A DNA stretch of 32,368 bases from Cytophagia bacterium. GTDB taxonomy: Bacteria > Bacteroidota > Bacteroidia > Cytophagales > Spirosomataceae. The stretch spans positions 1 to 32,368 of the forward strand of contig REAB01000079.1 of assembly GCA_004293645.1 (NCBI GenBank). Direction: 5' to 3'. Shown piece after piece: positions 23,346 to 31,190 of this stretch; the stretch's first letter is position 1; the number at the start of each line of letters is the position of its first letter. The notes beneath the pieces are model-generated. The model had not been told where the DNA came from, made no database searches, and worked only from the letters and a program-made list of their open reading frames with translations. A program made the position numbers and the translations under genes.

Positions 23346-24728
23346 ATGACAAATAGACAACAACTTTTTTTTGACCACTTGGCCCAAACCTCCGATTTCC
23401 CGTTGGCATTAGAAATTGACCGCGCCGAGGGTGTTTATTTGTACGGCCAGAACGGCGAGAAATACCTTGATTTTATATCGGGTATTGCCGTGAGTAACGT
23501 TGGCCATCGGCACCCCAAAGTGTTACAAGCCATTCATAATCAGTTGGATAAATACCTGCATCTAATGGTGTACGGTGAGTATATCGAAACGCCACAAATA
23601 CAATTGGCCGAGGCGTTGGTTAAAACCATACCGCAGGGTTTGGATAACGTCTATTTTACCAACTCTGGCACGGAGGCCGTAGAGGGAGCCATGAAATTGG
23701 CCAAGCGGTTTACGGGGCGCAAAGAGTTTGTGTCGTGTTTTAACGCTTACCACGGTGCCACGCAGGGTGCGCTGAGCCTGTCGGGCGAGGAGGCTTTTAA
23801 ACGCAATTTTAGGCCGCTTTTGCCAGGTATCAAGCACATTACGCACGGAAAAATAGAAGATTTAGAGAAGATTGGTTGTCGTACGGCGGCGGTAGTGATT
23901 GAAGTTATTGCGGGCGAGGCGGGCGTGCGCGTACCCGACGTGGCTTATCACCAAGCCTTGCGGCAGCGTTGCAACGACATGGGCGCATTGCTCATTTACG
24001 ACGAAATTCAGACGGGGTTTGGGCGTACGGGGAGTTTTTGGGCTTTTGAGCAATATGGCGTGTTGCCAGATATTTTGCTCACGGCCAAAGGCATGGGCGG
24101 TGGTATGCCCATTGGTGCGTTTATAGCACCGAAAGAAATCATGTCCGTTTTTAAAAATAACCCTATTTTGGGACACATTACCACTTTTGGCGGGCATCCT
24201 GTGAGCTGTGCAGCTTCGTTGGCTACCCTAAATGTGGTGCAAAGTGTGCTGGCAGGAGGGAGGCAGGAGGCAGGAGGCGAAAGGCAGGAGGCAAAAGGCG
24301 AAAGGCAGAAGCCAGAAGGAGAAAGGCAAAAGGTAAAAGGTGAAAGGCAGGAGGCAGAAGGAGAAAGGCGAAAGGTAAAAGGTGAAAGGCAGGAGGCAGA
24401 AGCAGCGCCGGTCGGGATTTGCAATCCCGACCCAAACAACGGCGAATTTGCAATTCGTACCAATCCCATTCAAGCCAAATCAGACCTCATTCGTAGCCTG
24501 CTGGTTCACCCTAAAATCAAAGAAATACGCGGGCGTGGCCTGATGCTTGCCGCCGAATTTGAAAGTTTTGAGGTACTAAAACCCATCATTGACCGAGCCA
24601 TCGCGCGGGGAGTCATTACCGATTGGTTTTTGTTTTGCGACAATTCCATGCGCATTGCCCCACCGCTCACCATCACCGAAGCTGAAATCCGCGAGGCTTG
24701 CACCGTTATTTTGGAGGTAATTGACTAA
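23346..24728 (+). CDS. Class III PLP-dependent aminotransferase with repeat-derived insertion
   Basis: I chose ATG 23346 (MTNRQQLFFDHLAQTS) because it matches the usual start of acetylornithine/ornithine-type aminotransferases. The product is 460 aa, longer than the usual size of about 390-400. Conserved elements are YFTNSGTEAVEGAMKLAK (103-120), IYDEIQTGFGRTG (217-229) and the PLP lysine Lys248 in LLTAKGMGGGMPIG. TTFGGHPVSCAA follows at 279-290 and RGRGLMLAAEF at 396-405. Between residues about 303 and 375 lies a foreign-looking segment of GERQEAK-type heptapeptides followed by APVGICNPDPNNGEFAIRT. It is encoded by a heptanucleotide array plus a REP-like double hairpin. The insertion is in frame and falls in a helix-loop region of the small domain, so the enzyme may still fold. 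The exact amino-group substrate is unknown. Confidence 0.88.
   Translation: MTNRQQLFFDHLAQTSDFPLALEIDRAEGVYLYGQNGEKYLDFISGIAVSNVGHRHPKVLQAIHNQLDKYLHLMVYGEYIETPQIQLAEALVKTIPQGLDNVYFTNSGTEAVEGAMKLAKRFTGRKEFVSCFNAYHGATQGALSLSGEEAFKRNFRPLLPGIKHITHGKIEDLEKIGCRTAAVVIEVIAGEAGVRVPDVAYHQALRQRCNDMGALLIYDEIQTGFGRTGSFWAFEQYGVLPDILLTAKGMGGGMPIGAFIAPKEIMSVFKNNPILGHITTFGGHPVSCAASLATLNVVQSVLAGGRQEAGGERQEAKGERQKPEGERQKVKGERQEAEGERRKVKGERQEAEAAPVGICNPDPNNGEFAIRTNPIQAKSDLIRSLLVHPKIKEIRGRGLMLAAEFESFEVLKPIIDRAIARGVITDWFLFCDNSMRIAPPLTITEAEIREACTVILEVID
24259..24405 (+). repeat. Translated heptanucleotide array (RRAGGYR) in aminotransferase gene
   Basis: Twenty contiguous 7-bp units (24259-24398), such as GGAGGCA, AAAGGCG and AAAGGTA, are followed by a degenerate GAAGCAG. 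A 42-bp higher-order block (315-356 and 357-398 after 24000) is duplicated with one difference. Three units make 21 bp, so the protein shows a seven-residue repeat (GERQEAK, GERQKPE, GERQKVK and so on). The 147-bp total is divisible by three, which preserves the frame. Confidence 0.95.
24410..24457 (+). repeat. REP-like double palindrome inside aminotransferase gene
   Basis: GGTCGGGATT-TGC-AATCCCGACC (24410-24432) is a perfect 10-bp stem. CGAATT-TGC-AATTCG (24443-24457) follows, with the same TGC loop. Paired palindromes with this loop are a familiar intergenic repeat form in Cytophagales. Here the pair is read through as protein (VGICNPDP...GEFAIRT). Confidence 0.75.
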
Positions 24729-24776
24729 AAAATCCGCAAAAATCCGCGTTGCTTGCATCTGCGTTATCCGCGTTCC
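24729..24776. repeat. ATCCGCG-type repeat between aminotransferase and metG
   Basis: ATCCGC occurs three times (24732, 24742 and 24766) with a related ATCTGCG between, in the spacer right after the aminotransferase stop codon. Similar TCCGCG-rich intergenic repeats are common in this phylum. No gene or terminator hairpin is apparent in it. Confidence 0.55.
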
Positions 24777-24801
24777 CATTTATTCAATGATTCTTTATGC
24801 G

Positions 24802-24809
24802 TAATTTTG
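24802..24809 (+). promoter_or_regulatory. -7 element of metG
   Basis: TAATTTTG lies 44 bp upstream of the metG ATG. The -33 position reads TTA instead of TTG, so this is a reasonable but not perfect promoter. Confidence 0.45.
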
Positions 24810-24853
24810 CCCCTTCATTCGATATTTTGCATTCAAAACTCGACACTAACCAA

Positions 24854-26899
24854 ATGAGATACACCATTACTGCCGCGCTGATTTATGCCAATGGCCCCAT
24901 TCACATTGGCCATTTGGCGGGTTGCTACGTGCCGTCCGATATTTATGCGCGCTTTTTGCGAGCCAGTGGCCACGACGTAGCCTTTGTAAGCGGTACCGAC
25001 GAGCATGGCGTGCCTATCACCATCAGAGCTAAAAAAGAAGGCCTTACGCCGCAGCAAGTGGTGGATAAATACTACGTTCAAATCAAAAAAGCGTTTGAAG
25101 ATTTTGGTATTTCGTTCGATATTTATTCGCGTACTTCCAGCCCTATTCACCACCAAACTGCCCAAGATTTTTTTACAACACTCCACCAAAAAGGGCATTT
25201 TGTGGAAGAAACCACCGAGCAATATTACGACCAAGAAGCCAAACAATTTTTGGCTGATCGCTACATTGTGGGTACTTGCCCCGTTTGTGGCAATCCAAAT
25301 GCCTACGGCGACCAGTGCGAGCGTTGTGGCTCTACCCTTAGCCCCACGGAGCTAAAAGAACCCCTGCGCTCGATGCTCTCTGGCGCGAAACCCGTGCTGA
25401 AAGCCACCAAAAACTGGTATTTACCGCTCGATAAAATGCAACCCCAAATTGAGGCTTACGTCAATGCCCACCCCGAATGGAAAACCAACGTAGCGGGGCA
25501 GTGCCAAAGTTGGCTTAAAGATGGCCTCAAACCCCGCGCCATGACCCGCGACTTGGAGTGGGGCATCAAAGTACCGCTGCCCGACACCGACGGCAAGGTG
25601 CTGTACGTGTGGTTTGACGCGCCCATTGGCTACATCTCCATGACCAAAGAATGGGCTGCCCAAACGGGTAAAAATTGGGAAGATTACTGGAAAAATAAAG
25701 ATACCAAACTGGTACATTTCATTGGCAAAGATAACATCGTGTTTCACTGTATTATCTTTCCAGCCATGCTCATCAACGAGGGTAGTTTTATATTGGCCAA
25801 CAACGTACCCGCCAACGAGTTTATGAACTTGGAAGGCGACAAAATAAGCACCTCGCGCACCTGGGCGGTGTGGCTGCACGAATACTTGGAAGAACTGCCC
25901 AACAAGCAAGATGTGCTGCGCTACGTGCTAACCGCCAGCGCGCCCGAAACCAAAGACAGTGAGTTTACGTGGAAAGATTTTCAGACCCGCAACAACTCCG
26001 AACTGGTTGGTATTTTTGGCAATTTTGTAAACCGCGCCGTGGTTTTGACCCACAAATTTTGTGAAGGGAAAGTGCCTCCTGCCGCTGATTTACAAGATAT
26101 TGACCGCGAAACCTTGGCTACTTTGGCCGAGTTCCCAGCCCGCATTGGCGAGTCTATTGCCCATTATCGTTTTCGAGAAGCATTGGTCAATTTGATGGAT
26201 TTGACCAGACTGGGCAACAAATATTTGGCCGACACCGCCCCTTGGCACGCCATCAAAGAAAACCCCGAAAGAGTCAATACCATTATGAATGTGTCGCTCC
26301 AAATTGTGGCTACGTTGCGCATTGTTTGTGAGCCATTTATGCCTTTTACGTCCGTTAAAATTGGGCAGCAATTAGGTTTAACAGCGGAGACAGACGCCCA
26401 AACTTGGCAAAACGCGGGCAAAGCCGACCTGCTGCCCGCAGGCCATGCCATTGGCGAAGGATTTTTATTGTTTGAAAAAATAGAAGATGCAACCATCGAA
26501 AAACAAATCCAAAAATTGCAAGATTCCAAACGCATGAACGAACTGACTACCAAGCAAATAGCCGAACAAAAACCAGAAACGCAATACGATGATTTTGCCA
26601 AAATGGACATTCGGATTGGCACTATTACGGCTGCCGAAAACGTACCTAAGAGCAAGAAATTACTCAAACTTACCGTAAACGACGGCCACGGTGAGCGCAC
26701 TATTTTGAGCGGCATTGCCGAGCACTTTTCGCCCGAAGAAGCCTTGAATAAGCAGGTGTGTTTTTTGGCCAATCTTGCCCCCCGAAAAATGATGGGCATG
26801 GAGAGCCAGGGCATGATTTTGATGGCCGAAGACCGCGACGGTAGCCTCGCTTTTGTACAACCCTCAAAACCAGTCTGGAACGGCGGAACGGTAAATTAA
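24854..26899 (+). CDS. metG: Methionyl-tRNA synthetase
   Basis: The ATG at 24854 ([21 protein letters not shown]) gives a 681-aa class I synthetase that charges tRNA-Met. The HIGH motif is at 17-20 and the KMSKS-equivalent is KISTS at 330-334. A zinc knuckle with Cys142, Cys145, Cys155 and Cys158 sits in the connective peptide, as in the E. coli-type enzyme. The anticodon-binding helices cover about 375-540. A C-terminal EMAP-II-like tRNA-binding domain (about 580-681, [19 protein letters not shown]) supports dimerisation and tRNA affinity. An in-frame ATG 19 codons upstream lies beside the -7 box and is not preferred. Confidence 0.96.
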   Translation: MRYTITAALIYANGPIHIGHLAGCYVPSDIYARFLRASGHDVAFVSGTDEHGVPITIRAKKEGLTPQQVVDKYYVQIKKAFEDFGISFDIYSRTSSPIHHQTAQDFFTTLHQKGHFVEETTEQYYDQEAKQFLADRYIVGTCPVCGNPNAYGDQCERCGSTLSPTELKEPLRSMLSGAKPVLKATKNWYLPLDKMQPQIEAYVNAHPEWKTNVAGQCQSWLKDGLKPRAMTRDLEWGIKVPLPDTDGKVLYVWFDAPIGYISMTKEWAAQTGKNWEDYWKNKDTKLVHFIGKDNIVFHCIIFPAMLINEGSFILANNVPANEFMNLEGDKISTSRTWAVWLHEYLEELPNKQDVLRYVLTASAPETKDSEFTWKDFQTRNNSELVGIFGNFVNRAVVLTHKFCEGKVPPAADLQDIDRETLATLAEFPARIGESIAHYRFREALVNLMDLTRLGNKYLADTAPWHAIKENPERVNTIMNVSLQIVATLRIVCEPFMPFTSVKIGQQLGLTAETDAQTWQNAGKADLLPAGHAIGEGFLLFEKIEDATIEKQIQKLQDSKRMNELTTKQIAEQKPETQYDDFAKMDIRIGTITAAENVPKSKKLLKLTVNDGHGERTILSGIAEHFSPEEALNKQVCFLANLAPRKMMGMESQGMILMAEDRDGSLAFVQPSKPVWNGGTVN

Positions 26900-26928
26900 A
26901 CGTTAGCTTTTTAAACTAAAAGGAACTA

Positions 26929-26957
26929 AAAAATTCCCCCATCGGGGGTTAGGGGGC
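26929..26957 (+). repeat. CCCCCATCGGGGG dispersed element in pth leader
   Basis: The sequence AAAAATTCCCCCATCGGGGG continuing TTAGGGGGC ends four bases before the pth ATG. It matches the element inside the SusD signal peptide at 9565-9594. Its C/G hairpin could occlude the pth start region in the mRNA, with an effect on translation that I infer only. Confidence 0.7.
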
Positions 26958-26961
26958 TTCT

Positions 26962-27522
26962 ATGAAATATTTAATTGTAGGGCTGGGAAACATTGGCCCA
27001 GAATATCTTTTTACGCGCCACAACGTGGGCTTTATGGCACTCGACCGCCTCGCGGCCAACCAAGATGTGAAATTTGCGATGAGCAAATTGGCCTACACCG
27101 CCGAACTAAAACACAACGGGCGACAAATTTATCTCATCAAACCCACTACTTACATGAATTTGAGCGGTAAAGCCCTTAAATATTACATGGACGGCCTCAA
27201 AATACCCCCCGAAAATTTGTTGGTGGTGGTAGATGAATTACAGTTGGATTACGGCTTGCTGCGACTCAAACCCAAAGGCTCGCACGGTGGCCACAATGGC
27301 CTGCGGCACATCGAAGAAGTATTAGGCACGACCGAATACAACCGCCTGCGCTTTGGTATTGGCAATGATTTTCCGCGTGGGCAGCAGGTAAAATACGTGT
27401 TGGGCAACTTCGATGAAGGCGACATGGCCGAGTTGCCTATTCACCTCGACCGTGCTGGCGACATGATTCTGTCTTTTTGTACAAATGGCCTTCAAAACAC
27501 AATGAATAATTTCAATCAATGA
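26962..27522 (+). CDS. pth: Peptidyl-tRNA hydrolase
   Basis: This 186-aa enzyme releases tRNA from peptidyl-tRNA that drops off ribosomes. It starts with KYLIVGLGNIGPEYLFTRHNVGF, placing the catalytic His at 20. LIKPTTYMNLSGKAL follows at about 53-67, and LVVVDELQLDYG carries the conserved Asp. KGSHGGHNGLRHIEEVLGT and RLRFGIGND are also typical. It lies 62 bp after metG on the same strand, probably in one transcript. No terminator separates them. The 240 bp after it are AT-rich and show only the promoter of the next gene. Confidence 0.95.
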   Translation: MKYLIVGLGNIGPEYLFTRHNVGFMALDRLAANQDVKFAMSKLAYTAELKHNGRQIYLIKPTTYMNLSGKALKYYMDGLKIPPENLLVVVDELQLDYGLLRLKPKGSHGGHNGLRHIEEVLGTTEYNRLRFGIGNDFPRGQQVKYVLGNFDEGDMAELPIHLDRAGDMILSFCTNGLQNTMNNFNQ

Positions 27523-27695
27523 TTGTATTTTTTGAAGAATATTTAATTAACCCTAAAAAAATTAAAACAAAACTACTATTTTGATTGGCAAAATATTATT
27601 TGGTTTTTCTTCGCTTTTAAGGCCATTATAGTTTAATTAAATCTCAAAAATAGCTTTTTTGCTAACAGTAAATTTTGTCCTTTTGATTTTAAGAA

Positions 27696-27726
27696 TTTGG
27701 ATTATAAAAATTTACCCCGACCTTTG
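27696..27726 (+). promoter_or_regulatory. Promoter of secreted-protein gene at 27763
   Basis: TTTG (27696-27699), a 19-bp spacer, then GACCTTTG (27719-27726), one base off TAnnTTTG. A start near 27733 would leave a leader of about 30 nt. Confidence 0.5.
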
Positions 27727-27762
27727 TGGTGTTCAACCAGCAAAAGCAAATTGAACTATACT

Positions 27763-28230
27763 ATGAAAGTTAAAGTAAATCTAATTATATTTGCAGTTGT
27801 ATTCGGGAGTGTATTCAGCAGCGTGGCAGTAGCCAAAGACAAAAAAATAAAAGAGGCGGCTAAGATAAATGCTGTGGAGTTGGTAAAAGGACAAGAAAAG
27901 AATTTTGTAACGTATGTACAAGACAAATTTCAGCCTTTTTCGTTGCAGTCAGAATGGAAAATAATCGTTGAAATTGTGACTTTGTACAACGAAAGCCCGT
28001 CCAAATTTTTGAATCTCAACAAGCAATCGCAACAAGAATTTGACGTGGCTGTTGCCAGATTTACGGAAGAAGCCACTAAAAATCCAGAGGCCATTCAATG
28101 GGTAGCCAATCTTGAAAAAACCACAAAATCAATTCATTTTTTGTGGAGTGTAAATTGGGATAATTTGGCAACTGAAGAAAGTAAGCAAGAAGAAATAAAT
28201 GAACCAATTGGGGTTTTGAATGGTTTTTAA
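27763..28230 (+). CDS. Secreted protein of unknown function
   Basis: The ATG at 27763 gives a signal peptide (MKVKVNLIIFAVVFGSVFSS, then AVAK) and a 155-aa product, mostly helical and charged after cleavage. An upstream ATG 22 codons earlier overlaps the promoter and would place the signal peptide internally, so I rejected it. No family is recognised. The gene stands alone, with its own promoter and a bidirectional terminator after it. Codon use is slightly AT-richer than that of the housekeeping neighbours. Confidence 0.65.
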   Translation: MKVKVNLIIFAVVFGSVFSSVAVAKDKKIKEAAKINAVELVKGQEKNFVTYVQDKFQPFSLQSEWKIIVEIVTLYNESPSKFLNLNKQSQQEFDVAVARFTEEATKNPEAIQWVANLEKTTKSIHFLWSVNWDNLATEESKQEEINEPIGVLNGF

Positions 28231-28310
28231 ATAGAAGCGAACGAGGCGATAGATTAGAATACAAAGAGTTTTTTTATGTAGAAAAGGTTAAGGGTTTAGG
28301 AATAGTCAGT

Positions 28311-28341
28311 AAAAAGCCTCGCTGTTTTAGCGGGGCTTTTT
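28311..28341. terminator. Bidirectional terminator between convergent genes
   Basis: AAAAAGCCTCGCT (28311-28323) pairs with AGCGGGGCTTTTT (28329-28341) around a GTTTT loop, with one T-G wobble. A-runs and T-runs flank both sides. It serves the secreted-protein gene on the plus strand and the amine oxidase, whose stop codon is three bases away, on the minus strand. Confidence 0.88.
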
Positions 28342-28343
28342 CT

Positions 28344-29708
28344 TTATCCAACATCTCTAAATAACTCGCTTACAGCACGTTGAGCCGACTCCATAGCCCC
28401 GTGAACTGTACCGCTGTGGCCGCCAAAGTGGGTGGCTTCGCCCGCAAAATACATTTTGCGCATCACTGCACTGGCCAGTTCGCTTCGTGCGCCAGTAGCC
28501 CCCACCAGCGGGTATGAGTACGCACCTTTGATGTAAGGTTCTTTGCGCCAGTCCATGATGTAAGCGTTGGTGAGGCTACCCGAAGCCACGCCGCTTCCAT
28601 ACATATTGTCCAATTCTTGCACTACCGTTTGTACTGCTTTTGAACCCAGTCCAATGAGCGTTTCGGCGCGTGTGCCGTTTACGAAGGCCGTTAATACATG
28701 GGCTTGGGTGCTGCGCCCGCGCGAAGCCACCCAAAACTCAGGCACTAAGCCTGGCCCGTACAAAGAACCCGTGTCGGCAGCCCAGAAGCGTTTGTTGAAC
28801 GACAAAAATATTTTTAAGCCTGCGTCCATGCCTATTTTTTTGAATGCATTGATTTTAGAGTCGGGTAGGGGAGGTAAAAACTGAATATCGCCCGCTTGTA
28901 AAATAGCCAACGGGGCGGTAATAATCAATTTGTCGGCTTGGTAGCGTTGGCTTTGCGCATCGGTTAGTACAATTCGCTCGCTGCGGTAGTCTATTTGCGA
29001 AATGGGCGTATTGATGCGTACTTTGGGGAGCACATCTTTGCATTTTTCTTCTAAAACTGAAAGAAAACTGCGGCCTGCCACGGTAAAATTCTCGTCGCCA
29101 GCACTCCAAATGAGGTCTTCTTCCGAAACTCCTTTTACGCTCAATCGGTTGGCTGAGGTGCCGTATTCGTTGGCCACTTGGGCGTTTACAATGTGTTGCA
29201 CCCGCTGCGCCAAGCGGTTATTGTCCATCAATTGTTGCAGATTGATGTCGGTGCTGGTGTAGTTGCGGGCTTGGTCAGAAAGCCGTAAAGCTGCCTGAAA
29301 ATCAGCATCGTTACTCCATTGTGCTTCGTTTTTAAATACGTTTCCGACTTGAAAAAAATCGGTGGTTTTAGTATCAATAAGAGCGGCGGTAGTGCTTTTT
29401 ACCCAGCCGTACCAAATGGAGTTTTTGCCATGAATCTCTTCTGCCCCAAGTTCTATTTCAAAATCTGAAAAACCTTTGAGCGGTCTGATGCGCCCGCCTA
29501 CGCGGTCGGAGGCTTCGTAGATAACATATTCAGCACCAGCTTGTTGCAACAAAAAACCTGCGTACAAGCCCGCTGCGCCTGCGCCAATAATGGCCACCCG
29601 ACCTTTGAAATTGCGCGGGTCGCCCGCTTTTTTTTCTTCGGTACAGCTCGTAATTGCCACTGCACCAGTGGCCAAGAGGCTATTTTTTATGAAATGACGA
29701 CGCTGCAT
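28344..29708 (-). CDS. Flavin-containing amine oxidase family protein
   Basis: This 454-aa protein begins with a twin-arginine-like leader (RRHFIKNSLLATGAVAITSC), in which Cys22 also makes a possible lipobox, so it is probably exported folded with FAD. The Rossmann motif GAGAAGLYAGFLL (42-54) and EASDRVGGRIRPL (65-77) bind FAD. The C-terminal YFAGEATHFGGHSGTVHGAMESA is the second FAD-contacting signature of the monoamine-oxidase/polyamine-oxidase group. The substrate amine is unknown. The gene is transcribed toward the folK-distal side and is likely independent, with 57 bp between it and folK. Confidence 0.87.
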   Translation of the reverse strand: MQRRHFIKNSLLATGAVAITSCTEEKKAGDPRNFKGRVAIIGAGAAGLYAGFLLQQAGAEYVIYEASDRVGGRIRPLKGFSDFEIELGAEEIHGKNSIWYGWVKSTTAALIDTKTTDFFQVGNVFKNEAQWSNDADFQAALRLSDQARNYTSTDINLQQLMDNNRLAQRVQHIVNAQVANEYGTSANRLSVKGVSEEDLIWSAGDENFTVAGRSFLSVLEEKCKDVLPKVRINTPISQIDYRSERIVLTDAQSQRYQADKLIITAPLAILQAGDIQFLPPLPDSKINAFKKIGMDAGLKIFLSFNKRFWAADTGSLYGPGLVPEFWVASRGRSTQAHVLTAFVNGTRAETLIGLGSKAVQTVVQELDNMYGSGVASGSLTNAYIMDWRKEPYIKGAYSYPLVGATGARSELASAVMRKMYFAGEATHFGGHSGTVHGAMESAQRAVSELFRDVG

Positions 29709-29765
29709 TTTTAGAATTTGATGAGTGATAAATGGAGAAGAATGTACAGATGAAAAAGCACTAAT

Positions 29766-30251
29766 TTAATAAACGAATACTTCGGATACGTCGGTACAAA
29801 TATGGAGCAATTCTTGGTTGTTTTTTTTGAAAATAGGATGCACAAAATCGGGTGCAATTTCGGCCAGTGGCACGAGCGTAAAACGGCGTTGGTGCAAATG
29901 CGGGTGCGGCACTATGAGGTCGGTCATTTTCAAAACAACGTTGCCACAATAGAGCAAATCAATGTCAATGAGCCGCGCTCCCCAGCGTTCGTGCCGTTGG
30001 CGACCCATCGTTTTTTCAATTTTCAAGATGCGTTCCAAAATATCAATGGGATGCCATATCGTTTGTAAATGCACCACCTGATTTAAGAAAGCGGGTTGCT
30101 CCAATACGCCCCAAGGTGCAGTTTCGTACACCTGCGACCGCGCCACGCAAAGATCTACTCGCGCTTCGATGTGCTGCACAGCTTCTTGCAAAACAGCGAC
30201 GCGATTACCCATATTTGAACCCAACAGCAAAAAAACATCGTTTTTGTTCAT
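29766..30251 (-). CDS. folK: 2-amino-4-hydroxy-6-hydroxymethyldihydropteridine pyrophosphokinase
   Basis: The ATG at 30251 gives a 161-aa product that begins MNKNDVFLLLGSNMGNR, the usual HPPK start. HPPK transfers pyrophosphate from ATP to hydroxymethyldihydropterin in folate synthesis. Conserved parts are QVYETAPWGVLEQPAFLNQV (substrate loop), IEKTMGRQRHERWGARLIDIDLL (the metal-binding DxD region) and VPHPHLHQRRFTLVPLAEIAP. The -7 promoter box ends only five bases upstream of this ATG, so the mRNA may be nearly leaderless. It is divergent from cmk. Confidence 0.94.
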   Translation of the reverse strand: MNKNDVFLLLGSNMGNRVAVLQEAVQHIEARVDLCVARSQVYETAPWGVLEQPAFLNQVVHLQTIWHPIDILERILKIEKTMGRQRHERWGARLIDIDLLYCGNVVLKMTDLIVPHPHLHQRRFTLVPLAEIAPDFVHPIFKKNNQELLHICTDVSEVFVY

Positions 30252-30256
30252 GCAAA

Positions 30257-30264
30257 CAAAGGTA
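30257..30264 (-). promoter_or_regulatory. -7 element of folK, adjoining the start codon
   Basis: The minus strand reads TACCTTTG, a perfect -7 match, and the folK ATG begins five bases after it. With a usual start about 7 bp beyond the box, transcription would begin at or beside the start codon. Confidence 0.5.
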
Positions 30265-30285
30265 CGCAAAAACACTATTTCGTTG

Positions 30286-30293
30286 TATATTTG
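30286..30293 (+). promoter_or_regulatory. -7 element of cmk
   Basis: TATATTTG is a perfect -7 match 40 bp upstream of the cmk ATG at 30334. It faces away from the folK box 21 bp to the left, so the two promoters are divergent and their polymerase footprints overlap. Confidence 0.55.
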
Positions 30294-30333
30294 TTGCTTC
30301 AATCACAGCGACGGTTGCCGTCATTTGTTTTTT

Positions 30334-31017
30334 ATGCCCAAAATTATCGTTGCAGTAGATGGCTATTCGAGCTGCGGCAAAAGCACCACGGCCAAAGGAG
30401 TGGCCGCCCAACTTGGTTATGCGTACATTGATACAGGTGCTATGTATCGAGCAGTTACGCTGTATTTTCACCAAAACCACGTGTCTTGTACCAATCCCAA
30501 AGAGGTGAGCAAAGCACTCGAAAACATCAAAATTGAATTTAGGCGCAACCCCGAAAATGGCCGCAACGAAACCTATTTGAACGGTACAAACGTAGAAGAC
30601 GAAATTCGTAAGTTGTACATTGCCAACCAAGTAAGCGAGGTAAGTGCCATTTCGGAAGTGCGGCGGGCCATGGTGGCGCAGCAGCAACAAATGGGCCGCA
30701 AGCGCGGCGTAGTAATGGACGGCCGCGACATTGGCACGGTGGTTTTTCCTGATGCCGAACTCAAAGTTTTTATGACTGCCGAAGCCGATATTCGTGCCAG
30801 CAGGCGGCAAATAGAACTGTTGGCCAAAGGCGATATGTTGGACATTGAAGATATTTTGAAAAATATAAGAAAACGCGATTACATAGACACCACCCGCGCC
30901 GACAGCCCCCTGCGCCAAGCACACGATGCCTTGCTCATAGATACCTCATTCTTAACACTTGATGGCCAAATTGAACAAGTAACTGCGTTGGCGAAGGAGA
31001 AGATAAAAGGTTTGTAA
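30334..31017 (+). CDS. cmk: Cytidylate kinase
   Basis: The ATG at 30334 (MPKIIVAVDGYSSCGKST) gives 227 aa, the standard Cmk length. Longer upstream reading overlaps folK and has no family sequence. Cmk phosphorylates CMP and dCMP with ATP. The P-loop is GYSSCGKS (10-17), followed by YIDTGAMYRAVTLY for the nucleotide monophosphate side, VVMDGRDIGTVVFPDAELKVF in the middle, and ADIRASRRQIE with RKRDYIDTTRADSPL as lid and ATP contacts. It is divergent from folK. Confidence 0.96.
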   Translation: MPKIIVAVDGYSSCGKSTTAKGVAAQLGYAYIDTGAMYRAVTLYFHQNHVSCTNPKEVSKALENIKIEFRRNPENGRNETYLNGTNVEDEIRKLYIANQVSEVSAISEVRRAMVAQQQQMGRKRGVVMDGRDIGTVVFPDAELKVFMTAEADIRASRRQIELLAKGDMLDIEDILKNIRKRDYIDTTRADSPLRQAHDALLIDTSFLTLDGQIEQVTALAKEKIKGL

Positions 31018-31030
31018 GTTTGAGCGGGGG

Positions 31031-31090
31031 TTTGTGCGGGGCCGCCCGTGCGGTTTGAGATTTGTGCGGGGCCGCCCGTGCGGTTTGAGA
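31031..31090 (+). repeat. Perfect tandem duplication of a 30-bp GC-rich element
   Basis: Two identical 30-bp units (31031-31060 and 31061-31090), each containing TTTGTGCGGGGCCGCCCGTG, lie after cmk. Related single copies are at 8071 and 9687. Each can fold GUGCGGG with CCCGUGC. After the second unit, degenerate 7-bp units of the RTTTGA type (GGTTTGA, GATTTGC, AGTTTGA, AATTTTA) run to about 31109. Confidence 0.9.
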
Positions 31091-31134
31091 TTTGCAGTTT
31101 GAAATTTTACCATTGACCAACTCTCATTGGCCAC

Positions 31135-31190
31135 TGACCCATGACCCATGACCCATGACCCATGACCACTGACCCATGACCAATGACCAA
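31135..31190 (+). repeat. Eight-unit heptamer array (TGACCCA) containing a start codon
   Basis: Eight contiguous 7-bp units: TGACCCA four times, TGACCAC, TGACCCA, TGACCAA twice. Successive units create ATG at 7-bp steps in changing frames. The ATG at 31176 inside the array is the only in-frame start for the next gene. Confidence 0.92.

Noticed and set aside
24008-24473. Minus-strand ORFs with LLPFAFCLLP-like hydrophobic repeats
   Set aside because: They are the antisense translation of the RRAGGYR array in the aminotransferase gene and have no start context.
31135-31190. Phase-variable ON/OFF switching of the DAO-family gene by repeat slippage
   Set aside because: The working ATG lies within the last units and would remain in frame after changes upstream, so slippage would not simply switch the frame.
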